Shown: positions 9,889 to 19,721, counted from the stretch's first letter. The stretch: DNA of 64,000 nucleotides from Ferriphaselus sp. R-1 (GCF_000746095.1 NZ_KN050807.1:62001-126000), one strand, 5' to 3'. A program made the numbers and translations. The notes: a model not told the origin generated them from the sequence alone.

Positions 9889-10335
9889 TTATGCGGTTCT
9901 CAGATGGTCGGCCCAGTTGTTGGGGGTTTCATACAGGCGCACCCGTTCCAGTTGCAGGTGGTTGCCATAAGTGTCGCGGTAGGCGCTGTCGAGCAGCTCG
10001 AAGGCGATCATGGCCAGATGTTCGGCGGTGGGGGGCACGTCGAGCACCACGGTCTTGTGCCCGGGCATGGTCGCCAGAAAATCCAGCACGCTCCGGTCGC
10101 CCCGATACACCAGGAAAGCATGGTCCCAGGTGTCCACCACGATCTCTTTCGCGATACGTTTCACCTCGGAGAAATCCATCACCATGCCTTGTTCGGAGAG
10201 TCCTTCGGTGGTGATGATGTCGCCGGACAGGGTGATCTCCAGTGCGTAGCGATGGCCGTGCAGATGGCGGCACTGGCTGTTGTGGTTGGGAATGCGATGT
10301 CCGGCATCGAATTCCAGTCTGCGGGTGATTTGCAT
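9889..10335 (-). CDS. queD: 6-carboxy-5,6,7,8-tetrahydropterin synthase
   Basis: Converts 7,8-dihydroneopterin triphosphate to 6-carboxytetrahydropterin, the second step to preQ0 and queuosine. It has 148 residues. Zinc His ligands are in FDAGHRIPNH and HLHGHRY, the catalytic Cys in SQC, and the family motifs MVMDFSEVK, DHAFLV and PTAEHLA follow. It is in the same strand and 15 bases upstream of the cNMP-GGDEF gene, and divergent from trpF. Together with tgt and gluQ it shows a working queuosine route. A eukaryotic-type PTPS role is less likely in this context. Confidence 0.93.
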   Translation of the reverse strand: MQITRRLEFDAGHRIPNHNSQCRHLHGHRYALEITLSGDIITTEGLSEQGMVMDFSEVKRIAKEIVVDTWDHAFLVYRGDRSVLDFLATMPGHKTVVLDVPPTAEHLAMIAFELLDSAYRDTYGNHLQLERVRLYETPNNWADHLRTA

Positions 10336-10401
10336 GGTGGGTCGGATAGGCTGAATTGCGCCGGATTATAGCCGAGCGGCGGTCGCGCGAGGTCCATGAA
10401 T

Positions 10402-10430
10402 TTGGTCGCGGGCACGAATGCACTTACAAT
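10402..10430 (+). promoter_or_regulatory. Candidate sigma-70 promoter for trpF-trpB-trpA
   Basis: TTGGTC at 10402-10407, 17-base spacer, TACAAT at 10425-10430, ending 30 bases before the trpF ATG. It lies in the divergent gap between queD and trpF. No Trp leader peptide or attenuator hairpin is visible between it and trpF. Confidence 0.55.
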
Positions 10431-10460
10431 GCGGCTCGTGCTGAATTTAGTGTGTTCGAG

Positions 10461-11081
10461 ATGACTAGAATCAAGGTGTGCGGCCTGACCCGCGTTGCAG
10501 ACATCCAGCGCGTCGCCGCCAGCGGTGCGGATGCCATCGGACTGGTGTTCTACGCGCAGAGTCCGCGCTACGTCACGCCCGAGCAGGCGCGACTTCTGCT
10601 GGCTGCGCTGCCGCCCTTCGTCACTGTCGTCGGGCTGTTCGTCAATGCCAGCGCAGCCGAGGTGCGCGCCGTGTTGCAGCAGGTGCCGCTCGATGTGTTG
10701 CAGTTCCACGGCGAAGAGTCGCCGGAGTTCTGTCGGCAGTTTGCCCGACCTTATCTCAAGGCGATCCGGGTCAAGGCGGGGGTGGATTTGCTACAATGCG
10801 CGGCGCGTTATGCCGACGCGCAGGCGTTGCTGCTGGATGCCTACGTCGAAGGCACGCACGGCGGCACGGGCGAATCCTTTGATTGGGCGCTCATCCCGCA
10901 ACACCTGCCGCTGCCGGTGATCCTGTCCGGTGGTTTGCATGCGGGCAACGTGGCGGCGGCGATAGCTGCAGTGCGGCCTTACGCGGTGGATGTGTCCAGC
11001 GGCGTGGAGTCGGCAAAAGGAATCAAAGATGCGGCGAAGATCGCCGCATTCATCAAAGAGGTTAAGTGCATTGAGTTATAA
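10461..11081 (+). CDS. trpF: Phosphoribosylanthranilate isomerase
   Basis: Amadori rearrangement of PRA to CdRP in tryptophan synthesis. The start at 10461 gives a 206-residue protein beginning [11 protein letters not shown], the usual TrpF N terminus with its catalytic Cys; the frame is open further upstream but would add 35 unrelated residues. Catalytic Asp lies in [15 protein letters not shown], and phosphate-binding segments [10 protein letters not shown] and VDVSSGVES are intact. It is first in a tight trpF-trpB-trpA run and overlaps trpB by 11 bases. Confidence 0.96.
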   Translation: MTRIKVCGLTRVADIQRVAASGADAIGLVFYAQSPRYVTPEQARLLLAALPPFVTVVGLFVNASAAEVRAVLQQVPLDVLQFHGEESPEFCRQFARPYLKAIRVKAGVDLLQCAARYADAQALLLDAYVEGTHGGTGESFDWALIPQHLPLPVILSGGLHAGNVAAAIAAVRPYAVDVSSGVESAKGIKDAAKIAAFIKEVKCIEL

Positions 11082-12270
11082 CTATCCAGACCAAGGCGGC
11101 CACTTCGGCCAGTTCGGCGGCATCTACATGGCCGAGACGCTCATACCCGCTGTGGAAGAGCTGCGCGTGCAGTACCTGCGCTTCCGCGACGATCCCGAAT
11201 TCAAGGCCGAGTTCGCCCACGAACTGAAACACTACGTTGGCCGTCCCAGCCCCATCTACCACGCCAAGCGCCTGTCCGACAGTCTGGGTGGCGCGCAGAT
11301 CTACCTCAAGCGCGAAGACCTGAATCATACCGGCGCGCACAAGATCAACAACGCCATCGGCCAGGCCTTGCTGGCCAAGCGCATGGGCAAGAAGCGCGTC
11401 ATCGCCGAGACCGGCGCGGGCATGCACGGCGTGGCGACGGCCACCGTAGCCGCACGCTTCGGCATGGAATGCATCGTGTACATGGGCGCGGAAGACATCC
11501 AGCGCCAGGCACCCAACGTGTTCCGCATGAAGTTGCTGGGCGCGACTGTCGTGCCGGTGGAGAGCGGCTCCAAGACGTTGAAAGATGCCTGCAACGAAGC
11601 TATCCGCGACTGGGTCACCAACGTCGAGTCCACTTTCTACATCTTCGGTACCGCAGCAGGTCCGCACCCGTATCCGATGATGGTGCGCGACTTCCAATGC
11701 GTGATCGGCAACGAAGCCAAGGTGCAGATGCCGGAGATGATCGGTCGCCAGCCGGATGCGGTGATCGCCTGCGTGGGCGGCGGCTCCAACGCCATCGGCC
11801 TGTTTCATCCCTATATCGACGTGCCGAACGTGCAGATCATCGGCGTGGAGGCGGGCGGTTACGGTGTCGCCAGCGGCAAACACGCCGCGCCGCTCACCGC
11901 GAACGCCAAGGTCGGCGTGCTGCACGGCAACAAGGTCAATCTGATGCAGGACGAGAACGGCCAGATCATCGAGACGCACTCCATCTCCGCCGGACTGGAC
12001 TACCCCGGTGTCGGCCCTGAGCATTGCTTGCTCAAGGATATAGGGCGTGCTCAGTATGTGGCCGCTGACGACGACGAGGCCATCGCTGCCTTCGACGCGT
12101 TGTGCCGCTTTGAGGGCATCATCCCGGCGCTGGAATCCAGCCACGCCTTGGCGCACGCGATCAAGATCGCGCCGTCCATGGGCAAGGACAAAGTGCTGCT
12201 GGTGAATCTGTCCGGTCGCGGCGACAAGGACATGAACACGGTGGCGCGCATCAAGGGGATCACGCTATGA
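11071..12270 (+). CDS. trpB: Tryptophan synthase beta chain
   Basis: PLP enzyme joining indole and serine to give tryptophan. The start is taken as TTG at 11071 (protein [17 protein letters not shown], 399 residues, the usual TrpB start and length), preceded by AAAGAGG at 11055-11061. No ATG fits, and starting further upstream would read through most of the end of trpF. The PLP lysine is in [10 protein letters not shown], and the phosphate loop is [12 protein letters not shown]. The 11-base overlap with trpF and the 4-base overlap with trpA point to translational coupling. Confidence 0.95.
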   Translation: MSYNYPDQGGHFGQFGGIYMAETLIPAVEELRVQYLRFRDDPEFKAEFAHELKHYVGRPSPIYHAKRLSDSLGGAQIYLKREDLNHTGAHKINNAIGQALLAKRMGKKRVIAETGAGMHGVATATVAARFGMECIVYMGAEDIQRQAPNVFRMKLLGATVVPVESGSKTLKDACNEAIRDWVTNVESTFYIFGTAAGPHPYPMMVRDFQCVIGNEAKVQMPEMIGRQPDAVIACVGGGSNAIGLFHPYIDVPNVQIIGVEAGGYGVASGKHAAPLTANAKVGVLHGNKVNLMQDENGQIIETHSISAGLDYPGVGPEHCLLKDIGRAQYVAADDDEAIAAFDALCRFEGIIPALESSHALAHAIKIAPSMGKDKVLLVNLSGRGDKDMNTVARIKGITL

Positions 12271-13067
12271 GCCGCATCCAGACGACCTTTGCCAGACTCA
12301 AAGCCGCTCAGCGCAAGGCGCTGATCCCGTTTATCACCGCCGGTGACCCCTCGCCCCAGCTGACCGTGCCCTTGTTGCATGGTTTGGTCGCGGCGGGTGC
12401 GGACGTGCTGGAACTGGGCGTGCCATTCTCCGACCCGATGGCGGACGGCCCGACCATCCAGCGCGCTTCCGAACGTGCGCTCAAGCAAGGTGTCAGCCTG
12501 CGCAGCGTGCTGGCCATGGTGGCGGAGTTCCGCCAGCTGGACACGACTACGCCGGTGGTGCTGATGGGCTACGGCAATCCGATCGAAGCGATGGGCTGGG
12601 AGGTGTTCGCCAAACGCTGCGCCGAGGTCGGTGTGGATGGCGTGCTGACGGTCGATTTTCCGCCGGAAGAAAGTCACGAGGCGTTCGAGCATCTGGAGGC
12701 GTATGGGGTCGATCCGATCTTCCTGCTGGCGCCGACCACCAGCGACGAGCGCATCGCCGCTGTGGCCAAGCTGGCGCGCGGCTACGTGTACTACGTGTCA
12801 CTCAAGGGCGTGACTGGGGCGGGCAACCTCGACCTGTCCGCCATCGAGGAGAAGATGCCGCACATGCGCCGTTACCTTGACCTGCCCATCGGAGTAGGTT
12901 TCGGTATCCGCGATGCGGCTACTGCTGAAGCGGTGGCGAAGCTGTGCGATGGCGTGGTGGTCGGCAGTCGCATCGTGCAGGAGATCGAGAATTCGACAGA
13001 ACAAAATGTGGTCGCCCATGTAGCGACCCTGGTTGGCGAACTGAGACAGGCCGTCGATCGGGCCTGA
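12267..13067 (+). CDS. trpA: Tryptophan synthase alpha chain
   Basis: Cleaves indole-3-glycerol phosphate and channels indole to TrpB. It has 266 residues of TIM barrel. The two catalytic acids are in the conserved stretches [17 protein letters not shown] (Glu near residue 49, Asp near 60), and phosphate-binding loops GVTGAG and [10 protein letters not shown] are present. The ATG overlaps the trpB stop (ATGA). accD follows after 61 bases, as in many proteobacteria. Confidence 0.97.
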   Translation: MSRIQTTFARLKAAQRKALIPFITAGDPSPQLTVPLLHGLVAAGADVLELGVPFSDPMADGPTIQRASERALKQGVSLRSVLAMVAEFRQLDTTTPVVLMGYGNPIEAMGWEVFAKRCAEVGVDGVLTVDFPPEESHEAFEHLEAYGVDPIFLLAPTTSDERIAAVAKLARGYVYYVSLKGVTGAGNLDLSAIEEKMPHMRRYLDLPIGVGFGIRDAATAEAVAKLCDGVVVGSRIVQEIENSTEQNVVAHVATLVGELRQAVDRA

Positions 13068-13128
13068 GTGCGAACTACCGGGCTTCCGTCGTCCAGACGG
13101 GAGCGACGCAAAATTAGGAGGAAATGCC

Positions 13129-14010
13129 ATGAGCTGGTTCCAAAAGATGTTACCCCCCAAGATCAATCGTCGGGGAGGAGAAGAAGCCAAAAAGAACGTG
13201 CCGGAAGGACTTTGGTTCAAGTGTCCGAGCTGCCAGACCGTGCTGTATCACACCGATCTGGAAAAGAATCTCGACGTATGTCCGACCTGTAGCCACCATC
13301 ACCGTATCAGCGCGCGTGCGCGCCTGAACGCCTTGCTCGATAGCGAAGGCCGTTTCGAGATCGGTACCGAAGTGCAGCCGGTGGACACGCTCAAGTTCAA
13401 GGATCAGAAGAGATACACCGACCGCCTGACCGCCTCGCAAAAGAGCACGGGCGAGGATGATGCGCTGGTGGTGATGCAAGGCAACATCCAGTCCGTGCCG
13501 GTGGTCGCCGCCGTGTTCGAATTCAGCTTCATGGGCGGCTCGATGGGTTCCGTCGTCGGCGAGCGCTTTGTGCGCGGCGTGCAAGTCGCGCTGGAGCAGC
13601 GTTGCCCCTTCGTCTGTTTCGCTGCCAGCGGCGGCGCGCGCATGCAGGAAGGCTTGTTGTCGCTGATGCAGATGGCCAAAACTTGCGCCGCGCTGACCCA
13701 GCTCTCGCAGGAAAAGCTCCCCTTCATCTCCGTGCTGACCGACCCCACCATGGGCGGCGTGTCCGCCAGCTTCGCCTTCATGGGCGATGTGGTTATCGCT
13801 GAACCCGGCGCACTGATCGGCTTCGCCGGCGCCCGCGTGATCCAGCAGACCGTGCGCGAGACCTTGCCCGAAGGCTTCCAGCGCGCCGAATTCCTGCTCG
13901 AACACGGTGCCGTGGACATGATTGTGGATAGACGCGAGATGCGCAAACAACTGGCTACACTGATTACCCTGCTGCAGAAACAGGCGGCGGTGGAGAGCGA
14001 GGCGGCGTAG
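13129..14010 (+). CDS. accD: Acetyl-CoA carboxylase carboxyltransferase subunit beta
   Basis: Carboxyltransferase half (with AccA) that moves carboxylate from biotin to acetyl-CoA, giving malonyl-CoA for fatty acid synthesis. It has 293 residues: an N-terminal zinc ribbon (CPSCQ...CPTCSHH, residues about 26-50), then a crotonase fold with [12 protein letters not shown] and [14 protein letters not shown] strong ribosome-binding site, AGGAGG, precedes the ATG. It supplies precursors for lipid routes, including the acyl cluster at the right end of the window. Confidence 0.97.
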   Translation: MSWFQKMLPPKINRRGGEEAKKNVPEGLWFKCPSCQTVLYHTDLEKNLDVCPTCSHHHRISARARLNALLDSEGRFEIGTEVQPVDTLKFKDQKRYTDRLTASQKSTGEDDALVVMQGNIQSVPVVAAVFEFSFMGGSMGSVVGERFVRGVQVALEQRCPFVCFAASGGARMQEGLLSLMQMAKTCAALTQLSQEKLPFISVLTDPTMGGVSASFAFMGDVVIAEPGALIGFAGARVIQQTVRETLPEGFQRAEFLLEHGAVDMIVDRREMRKQLATLITLLQKQAAVESEAA

Positions 14011-14014
14011 GGCG

Positions 14015-14365
14015 GTGTTTTACTATGCGCTGAAGGTCGGTGTTTCTGCCGCCGTCATCGTGGCGGTGACGGAGATCGCCAAGCGCAGTAGTGGATTTGC
14101 CGCCCTCATTGCTGCCTTGCCGCTGACTTCGCTGCTGGCCTTCATGTGGCTGTATTTTGAGGGTGCAGAGCCGACACGAATCGCCGATTTGTCTGGCCAG
14201 ATATTCTGGTTGGTATTGCCTTCACTGGCCTTGTTTCTGTTGCTGCCGGTGCTTATTCGGCAGGGGCTGGGTTTCTGGTCTAGTCTTGCGATTTCCACTG
14301 TGGCCACTTCAGTCTGTTATCTTGCCATGCTGCCCCTGCTACGCAAATTTGGAGTGCAGTTGTAA
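14015..14365 (+). CDS. DUF3147-family small membrane protein
   Basis: A 116-residue inner-membrane protein with about four hydrophobic helices and the family-typical VTEIAKRSSGFAALIAALPLTSLLAFMWLY split by turns (motif KRSSGFAALIAALPLTSLL). It starts at a GTG 4 bases after accD and ends 15 bases before folC, so it is part of the same operon. The function of this family is not known to me; no catalytic residues stand out. Confidence 0.8.
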   Translation: MFYYALKVGVSAAVIVAVTEIAKRSSGFAALIAALPLTSLLAFMWLYFEGAEPTRIADLSGQIFWLVLPSLALFLLLPVLIRQGLGFWSSLAISTVATSVCYLAMLPLLRKFGVQL

Positions 14366-14380
14366 TATCTGATTGCTGAA

Positions 14381-15667
14381 ATGCATAGCACACTGTCCGA
14401 CTGGCTCTCTTATCTTGAATCCCTCCACCCCAAAACCATCGCGCTCGGTCTGGAGCGGGTGGCGGAGGTCAAGCAGCGGCTGAATCTGCACCCTGAATTT
14501 CCCGTCATCATCGTCGGTGGCACCAACGGCAAGGGCTCGGTCTGCGCCATGCTGGAAGCCATACTGCACGCTGCCGGATACAAGGTCGGCTGCTACACCT
14601 CGCCGCACCTGCTGGATTACAACGAGCGCGTGCGCATCGCCAAACGTCAGGCGAGCGATGCGGAGCTGTGTGCATCGTTCGAGGCCATCGAGCGGGCACG
14701 TGGTGACATAGCACTGACCTATTTCGAATTCGGCACGCTGGCGGCGATGCAGTGTTTCATCGAGCACCAGGTGGATGTCGCCATCCTGGAAGTCGGGCTG
14801 GGCGGGCGGCTGGATGCGGTGAACGTGTTCGATGCTGACGTAGCGGTGGTGACCAGTGTGGACATTGATCACATTGATTATCTGGGCGACACACGGGAAA
14901 AGATTGCCTTCGAGAAGGCGGGCATTTTCCGGCCGGGCAGGGTGGCGGTCTGCGCCGATAGCGATGTGCCGTCAGCCTTGCGCGCCCATGCCGAGCAGAT
15001 CGGGGCGGAGTTGTGGTGCGTGGCGCGTGATTTTGGTTTCGAGCTTCTGGCCAATGTTCATGGCGCGGGCGCACAGCAATGGAACTATCGTAGCAAGCTC
15101 GGCTCGCGTCACGCCTTGCCCATTCCCGCACTGCGCGGTGCTTTCCAGTTGCACAACGCCAGCGCCGTGCTGGCCGCGCTGGATGCGTTGAATGATCGCT
15201 TGCCGGTGAGTATGGAGGCGGTGCGGCGCGGTTTGGTAGAGGTGCAGTTGGCAGGACGTTTCCAGTTCGTGCCGGGCACGCCAACGCTGATCCTGGATGT
15301 CGCGCACAACCCGCACGCGGCGCGTTCGCTGGCGCAGAACCTTGCCAGCCTGCCGCCCGCCAAGACCTATGCAGTGTTTGCCATGCTCAAGGACAAGGAT
15401 ATGACGGGGGTGGTGGAGGCGCTGCGCGATCAGATCAATGTCTGGCTGGTCGCCGGGATAGACGCACCACGCGGTGCAACAGCGGATGAGTTGGCGCGAG
15501 TCCTGCGCGAGGTAAACGTGGCCGGTGAGATCATGGAGTTTGAAAATGCGGCTTCTGCCTTGCTTCACGCCAGCAAGGTGGCGGGTGGTAGTGATAGAAT
15601 CGCGGCCTTCGGTTCATTCTACACAGTGGCGGAAGTGATGCAGGCGCGCAAACTGCGCGCGGGCTGA
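14381..15667 (+). CDS. folC: Bifunctional folylpolyglutamate synthase / dihydrofolate synthase
   Basis: Ligates glutamate to dihydropteroate and to folates. It has 428 residues of Mur-ligase fold: P-loop GGTNGKGSVCAML (about residues 46-58), the Omega-loop region TSPHLLDYNERVRI, ILEVGLGGRLDAVN, and the C-terminal domain starting near DVAHNPHA. It lies between the DUF3147 gene and the SPOR-domain gene, the same order as in many beta- and gammaproteobacteria (accD-folC-dedD-cvpA-purF). Confidence 0.97.
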   Translation: MHSTLSDWLSYLESLHPKTIALGLERVAEVKQRLNLHPEFPVIIVGGTNGKGSVCAMLEAILHAAGYKVGCYTSPHLLDYNERVRIAKRQASDAELCASFEAIERARGDIALTYFEFGTLAAMQCFIEHQVDVAILEVGLGGRLDAVNVFDADVAVVTSVDIDHIDYLGDTREKIAFEKAGIFRPGRVAVCADSDVPSALRAHAEQIGAELWCVARDFGFELLANVHGAGAQQWNYRSKLGSRHALPIPALRGAFQLHNASAVLAALDALNDRLPVSMEAVRRGLVEVQLAGRFQFVPGTPTLILDVAHNPHAARSLAQNLASLPPAKTYAVFAMLKDKDMTGVVEALRDQINVWLVAGIDAPRGATADELARVLREVNVAGEIMEFENAASALLHASKVAGGSDRIAAFGSFYTVAEVMQARKLRAG

Positions 15668-15686
15668 TTCCCAACAGGTACGGGCG

Positions 15687-16370
15687 ATGGCAAAACAGGT
15701 GACAGACGAGGAAGCTGGCCTCAAGCGGCAAGCGCGACGCAGGCTGATCGGCGCAGTGGCGCTGGTCACGGCAGTGGCGGTGATCCTGCCTATGGTGCTG
15801 GACAGCGAACCCAAGCCAGCCGGGGTGGACATCGAGTTACGCATCCCGGACAAAGACAAGGTCGCGGCGTTTCAACCGGCGCCAGCCCCGGCTGTACCGG
15901 CGGCTGTTGCACCGCAGCACGTTTCGGCTCCTGTGGCGGCAGAGCCGCAGGCTGCCCCGACGGATACGGTCATCGCGCCCGCACCCGTGGCGGAGCCAGC
16001 ACCGGTGGCACCAGCCGCGAAGCCTGAAGTACAGTCTGCAGCCAAGCCGGAGTTGAAACCCGCCGCGAAACCGGAACAAAAGCCTGAGCCTAAAGCCGAG
16101 GCCAAGCCGGAAGCCAAATCCCCCGCCAAGTCTGAGGGTGGCAAGCCTGGCTTCGTGTTGCAGGTCGGGGCGTATGCCAATGCCGAGATCGCCAAGGATT
16201 GGCAGGTCAAACTGAAGAAGCACGGCTTCCATGCCTATACCGAACCGGCAGGCGCGCGCACCCGCTTGCGTGTTGGTCCCTTCACTACACATGAGGCTGC
16301 GGATGCTGCGCGGCAGAAGTTGCAGGGCTTGGGCTTGCACCCTGATCTGCTGGATATTGGGAGTAAATGA
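15687..16370 (+). CDS. SPOR-domain cell-division-type protein (DedD-like)
   Basis: A 227-residue membrane-anchored periplasmic protein. A basic N terminus and one helix (about residues 17-35) are followed by a long Pro/Ala/Glu/Lys-rich linker (residues 60-150, repeats such as AKPE) and a C-terminal SPOR domain (about 153-227, FVLQVGAYAN...RLRVGPF). SPOR domains bind glycan strands lacking stem peptides at division sites. The position between folC and cvpA is that of dedD. The linker is low complexity, so homology there is not informative. Confidence 0.88.
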   Translation: MAKQVTDEEAGLKRQARRRLIGAVALVTAVAVILPMVLDSEPKPAGVDIELRIPDKDKVAAFQPAPAPAVPAAVAPQHVSAPVAAEPQAAPTDTVIAPAPVAEPAPVAPAAKPEVQSAAKPELKPAAKPEQKPEPKAEAKPEAKSPAKSEGGKPGFVLQVGAYANAEIAKDWQVKLKKHGFHAYTEPAGARTRLRVGPFTTHEAADAARQKLQGLGLHPDLLDIGSK

Positions 16371-16858
16371 TGACCATTTTTGACTTTGTCGTGATCGGTG
16401 TGATGTTGCTATCGGTGGCTCTCGGCTTGTGGCGGGGGCTGGCGCATGAGGCGATGTCCATCATCGGTTTAGTCGTCGCCTATCAGTTGGCCAGGATGTA
16501 TGCCCATACTCTGGGGGTGTGGCTGCCTGCCGCCTCGGGGCCTGAATATGTGCGGGTGATCGTCGCCTTCGTCGCGATCTTCGTGATTGTGGTGTTCGCC
16601 TCGGATGCCGTCGCTGCGCTGATCTCCAAACTGATGGGTACGGCCGGTCTGGGCTTGGTGAACCGCATTCTGGGCGGTGGTTTCGGGGTGATTCGCGGCG
16701 GCCTGCTGGTGCTTATCATGGTCTGGCTGGCTGGCATGACCAGCCTGCCGCAGCAGACATTCTGGCGGGACGCGGCACTCAGCCGTCCCTTGGTCAACTT
16801 CGCGCTGGAACAGAAGGATTGGTTGCCCGACAATCTGGCCCAGCGTCTGCATTATTGA
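16367..16858 (+). CDS. cvpA: CvpA family inner-membrane protein
   Basis: A 163-residue protein with four hydrophobic segments, matching the colicin V production protein family; its role is linked to envelope homeostasis but remains unclear. FDFVVIGVMLLSVALGLWRG at the N terminus and NRILGGGFGVIRGGLLV in the middle are family-typical. Two adjacent ATGs (16367 and 16370) could both start it, and it overlaps the end of the SPOR gene. purF starts 21 bases after its stop, as in E. coli. Confidence 0.92.
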   Translation: MMTIFDFVVIGVMLLSVALGLWRGLAHEAMSIIGLVVAYQLARMYAHTLGVWLPAASGPEYVRVIVAFVAIFVIVVFASDAVAALISKLMGTAGLGLVNRILGGGFGVIRGGLLVLIMVWLAGMTSLPQQTFWRDAALSRPLVNFALEQKDWLPDNLAQRLHY

Positions 16859-16879
16859 TATTCGAATTGGACTGAATCT

Positions 16880-18406
16880 ATGTGTGGCATTTTAGGTGTC
16901 GTAGCGCAAACCCCGGTCAACCAGCTGTTGTATGACGGCTTGCAGGTGTTGCAGCACCGTGGGCAGGATGCCGCTGGCATCGCCACGCTGGAAGGGCGTA
17001 CGTTCTGCCTGCACAAAGGCAACGGCTTGGTGCGCGACGTGTTCCGCACACGCAACATGCGCGCCCTCAAGGGCAACGCAGGCATCGCCCATGTGCGCTA
17101 TCCGACCGCCGGTAATGCGGTCGATCACAACGAGGCGCAGCCGTTCTATGTGAACTCCCCGTTCGGCATCGTGCTCGGCCACAACGGCAATCTGACCAAC
17201 ACTGAGGAGTTGCGTCGCGCCATGTACCAGCAGGATCTGCGCCACATCAATACCGGTTCGGATTCGGAGGTGCTGCTCAATGTGCTGGCGCATGAGATCC
17301 AGGCGCAGGCTACCGGCTTCAAGCTCGATCCGCAGAAGATATTCGCCGCCGTGGTGGGTGTGCAGCGCCGGGTGAAGGGCGCGTATGCGGTGGTGGCAAT
17401 GATCGCCGGTTACGGCCTGCTGGCGTTCCGCGATCCGCACGGCATCCGTCCGCTGGTGATGGGCACGCACGAGATGAACGGCAAGACCGAACATCTGATC
17501 GCCTCCGAGAGCGTGGCGCTGGATACGCTGGGCTTCAAATTCGTGCGCGACATCGCGCCGGGCGAAGCGGTGTTCATCGATTTCGACGGCAATTTCCACA
17601 GCCAGCAATGCGCGGAGCAGGCCACGCTCAGCCCGTGCATCTTCGAATATGTCTATTTCGCCCGCCCCGATTCGGTGATGGACGGCATCTCGGTCTACGC
17701 CACGCGCCTGTACATGGGCGAGTTCCTGGCCGATAAACTGGTACGCGAGTGGGGAGGGCACGACATCGACGTGGTCATTCCCATCCCCGATTCCAGCCGC
17801 CCGAGTGCGCTGCAACTGGCGAATCATCTGGGCATCCCGTTTCGCGAAGGCTTCGTCAAGAACCGCTATATTGGCCGAACCTTCATCATGCCGGGGCAGG
17901 CGATGCGCAAGAAGTCGGTGCGCCAGAAGCTGAATGCGATCGGCATCGAGTTCAAGGACAAGAACGTGCTGCTGGTGGACGATTCCATCGTGCGCGGAAC
18001 CACCAGCCGCGAGATCGTGCAGATGGCGCGTGAGGCCGGTGCGCGCAAGGTCTATTTCGCCTCGGCTGCCCCGCCCGTCATGTACCCCAATGTCTACGGC
18101 ATCGACATGCCCAGCGGCAAGGAATTGATCGCGACCGGTCGCACCGACGACGAGATCTGCCGCGAGATCAGTGCGGATCGTCTGATCTATCAGGATCTGG
18201 ACGATCTCAAGCGCGCGGTACAGAAAGCCAATCCGACGCTGACCCAGTTCGATTGCTCCTGCTTCGATGGACAGTACATCACCGGCGACATCACGCCGGA
18301 ATATCTGGCGCGCGTCGAAGCGGCACGTATCGGCGGCAAGGCGGCAGCGTCTGCCGAGGAAGATCAGATGGAGCTGGATCTGGCGATGAGCGTCTCGTCG
18401 ATGTAG
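16880..18406 (+). CDS. purF: Amidophosphoribosyltransferase
   Basis: First committed step of purine synthesis: PRPP plus glutamine to phosphoribosylamine. It has 508 residues. After removal of Met the N terminus is the catalytic Cys (MCGILGVV), followed by the class II glutamine amidotransferase domain ([22 protein letters not shown]). The C-terminal half is a phosphoribosyltransferase domain with the PRPP loop [14 protein letters not shown]. Last gene of the accD-purF run; a SAM-II riboswitch lies in the gap that follows. Confidence 0.97.
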   Translation: MCGILGVVAQTPVNQLLYDGLQVLQHRGQDAAGIATLEGRTFCLHKGNGLVRDVFRTRNMRALKGNAGIAHVRYPTAGNAVDHNEAQPFYVNSPFGIVLGHNGNLTNTEELRRAMYQQDLRHINTGSDSEVLLNVLAHEIQAQATGFKLDPQKIFAAVVGVQRRVKGAYAVVAMIAGYGLLAFRDPHGIRPLVMGTHEMNGKTEHLIASESVALDTLGFKFVRDIAPGEAVFIDFDGNFHSQQCAEQATLSPCIFEYVYFARPDSVMDGISVYATRLYMGEFLADKLVREWGGHDIDVVIPIPDSSRPSALQLANHLGIPFREGFVKNRYIGRTFIMPGQAMRKKSVRQKLNAIGIEFKDKNVLLVDDSIVRGTTSREIVQMAREAGARKVYFASAAPPVMYPNVYGIDMPSGKELIATGRTDDEICREISADRLIYQDLDDLKRAVQKANPTLTQFDCSCFDGQYITGDITPEYLARVEAARIGGKAAASAEEDQMELDLAMSVSSM

Positions 18407-18439
18407 TCGTTGACGTGTCACGGGGCGAGTGTTAGTTTC

Positions 18440-18500
18440 CGCCTGCGCCGATTTGAGGAACAGCTTGCGGGCGCGTTAAAAATACAGCTAAAGCGGGTGA
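18440..18500 (+). promoter_or_regulatory. SAM-II (SAM-alpha) riboswitch upstream of metZ
   Basis: The pattern matches the SAM-II aptamer as I know it: stem strand GCGCC, then GATTTGA, later GCTTGC, the complementary GGCGC, GTTAAA, GCTAAA and finally GCGGG, with conserved blocks in the correct order and spacing. SAM-II is a compact H-type pseudoknot that senses S-adenosylmethionine and controls methionine genes. The aptamer is followed at once by a terminator hairpin (18501-18537), suggesting that SAM lowers transcription into metZ. The metZ ribosome-binding site is downstream of both. Confidence 0.9.
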
Positions 18501-18540
18501 ACCCGGTTTGGCGCTAAGCTTTCCGGGTTTTTGCTTTTGG
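18501..18540 (+). terminator. Intrinsic terminator in the metZ leader
   Basis: ACCCGG at 18501-18506 pairs with CCGGGT at 18523-18528, followed by a T-rich run (TTTTGCTTTT). It lies directly after the SAM-II aptamer. GGGT at its 3' edge (18494-18497) could pair with ACCC at 18501-18504 instead, so the two structures are likely to compete. Confidence 0.7.
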
Positions 18541-18548
18541 GAGCCACC

Positions 18549-19721
18549 ATGTCAGAGTTTGAAAACTATCAACCAGAGACGCTGGCGGTGCGTGCCGGCA
18601 CCGAACGTAGCCAGTTCCACGAACACAGCGAGGCGTTGTTCCTGACTTCCAGCTTTGTGTTCGACAGTGCCGAGCAGGCGGCGCGGCGCTTCATCGGCGA
18701 GGAGCCGGGCAACATCTACGCGCGTTTCACCAACCCCACCGTCACCATGTTCGAGCAGCGGCTAGCGGCGCTGGAAGGCGCGGAACAGTGCATCGCCACG
18801 GCTTCCGGCATGTCGGCGATTCTGGCCGCCTGCATGGGACTGCTCAAGGCGGGCGACCATGTGGTGGCATCGCAGAGCCTGTTCGGCGCGACGGTGAACC
18901 TGTTCAACAACATCCTGAACAAGTTCGGCATCGAGACGAGCTATGTGTCGGCCACCGACGTGGCGCAGTGGCGCGCTGCCGTGCGCCCGAACACACGATT
19001 GTTCTTCCTGGAGACGCCGTCCAACCCGCTGACCGAGATCTCCGACATCGCGGCGATCTCCGCTGTGGCCAAGGAATGTGGCGCGCTGCTGGCGGTGGAC
19101 AACTGCTTCTGTACGCCCATCCTGCAACAGCCGCTCAAGTTGGGCGCGGATGTCGTGATCCACTCCGCCACCAAATACATCGACGGGCAGGGCAGGGTGC
19201 TGGGCGGCGCGGTGCTGGGCGACAAGAAGAGGCTGGAAGGCGTGTACGGTTTCCTGCGCACGGCGGGCCCGACCATGAGCGCGTTCAACGCCTGGGTGTT
19301 TCTCAAGGGGCTGGAAACGCTGAAGCTGCGCATGGACGCGCATTGCGCCAACGCCCTGCAACTGGCGCGCTGGCTGGAGGCGCAGCCCAACGTGGCACAG
19401 GTGTTCTATCCCAGCCTGCCCTCGCACCCGCAGCATGAGTTGGCGATGAAGCAGCAGAAGAGCGGCGGCGGCATCGTGTCGTTCGAGGTGAAGGGCGGCA
19501 AGGAAGCCGCTTGGCGCGTGATCGACAACACGCAGATGCTGTCGGTGACGGCCAATCTGGGCGACACCAAGACCACCATCACCCATCCGGCCAGCACCAC
19601 GCACGCCCGCATCACGCCGGAAGCGCGTGCGGCGGCCGGCATCAGCGACGGCTTGATCCGTATTGCGGTAGGGCTGGAAGCGGTGGAAGACATCCAGCGC
19701 GATCTGGCGCGGGGGCTGTGA
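18549..19721 (+). CDS. metZ: O-succinylhomoserine sulfhydrylase
   Basis: PLP enzyme of the Cys/Met metabolism family that makes homocysteine from O-succinylhomoserine and sulfide. It has 390 residues from the ATG at 18549 (GGGAG at 18539-18543); the TTG further upstream lies in the terminator. The PLP lysine is in SATKYIDGQGRVLGG, with DNCFCTP, TPSNPLTEI and SVTANLGDTKTT typical of MetZ rather than MetB. Regulated by the SAM-II riboswitch. The stop overlaps the start of pncC (TGATG). Confidence 0.94.
   Translation: MSEFENYQPETLAVRAGTERSQFHEHSEALFLTSSFVFDSAEQAARRFIGEEPGNIYARFTNPTVTMFEQRLAALEGAEQCIATASGMSAILAACMGLLKAGDHVVASQSLFGATVNLFNNILNKFGIETSYVSATDVAQWRAAVRPNTRLFFLETPSNPLTEISDIAAISAVAKECGALLAVDNCFCTPILQQPLKLGADVVIHSATKYIDGQGRVLGGAVLGDKKRLEGVYGFLRTAGPTMSAFNAWVFLKGLETLKLRMDAHCANALQLARWLEAQPNVAQVFYPSLPSHPQHELAMKQQKSGGGIVSFEVKGGKEAAWRVIDNTQMLSVTANLGDTKTTITHPASTTHARITPEARAAAGISDGLIRIAVGLEAVEDIQRDLARGL

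Noticed and set aside
10431-10460. Trp leader peptide/attenuator before trpF
   Set aside because: Only 30 bases lie between the candidate -10 and the ATG; there is no Trp-codon run and no terminator hairpin.
10990-11070. Longer trpB start inside trpF at 10990
   Set aside because: The extra 27 residues match no TrpB N terminus and would overlap trpF by 92 bases; TTG at 11071 fits.
13080-13105. Hairpin CCGTC...GACGG between trpA and accD
   Set aside because: Short (5 bp) with no T-run; likely chance in GC-rich DNA.
16892-18421. 509-codon open frame on the minus strand opposite purF
   Set aside because: Shadow of purF; it would also cover part of the riboswitch leader of metZ, and its composition is non-protein-like.
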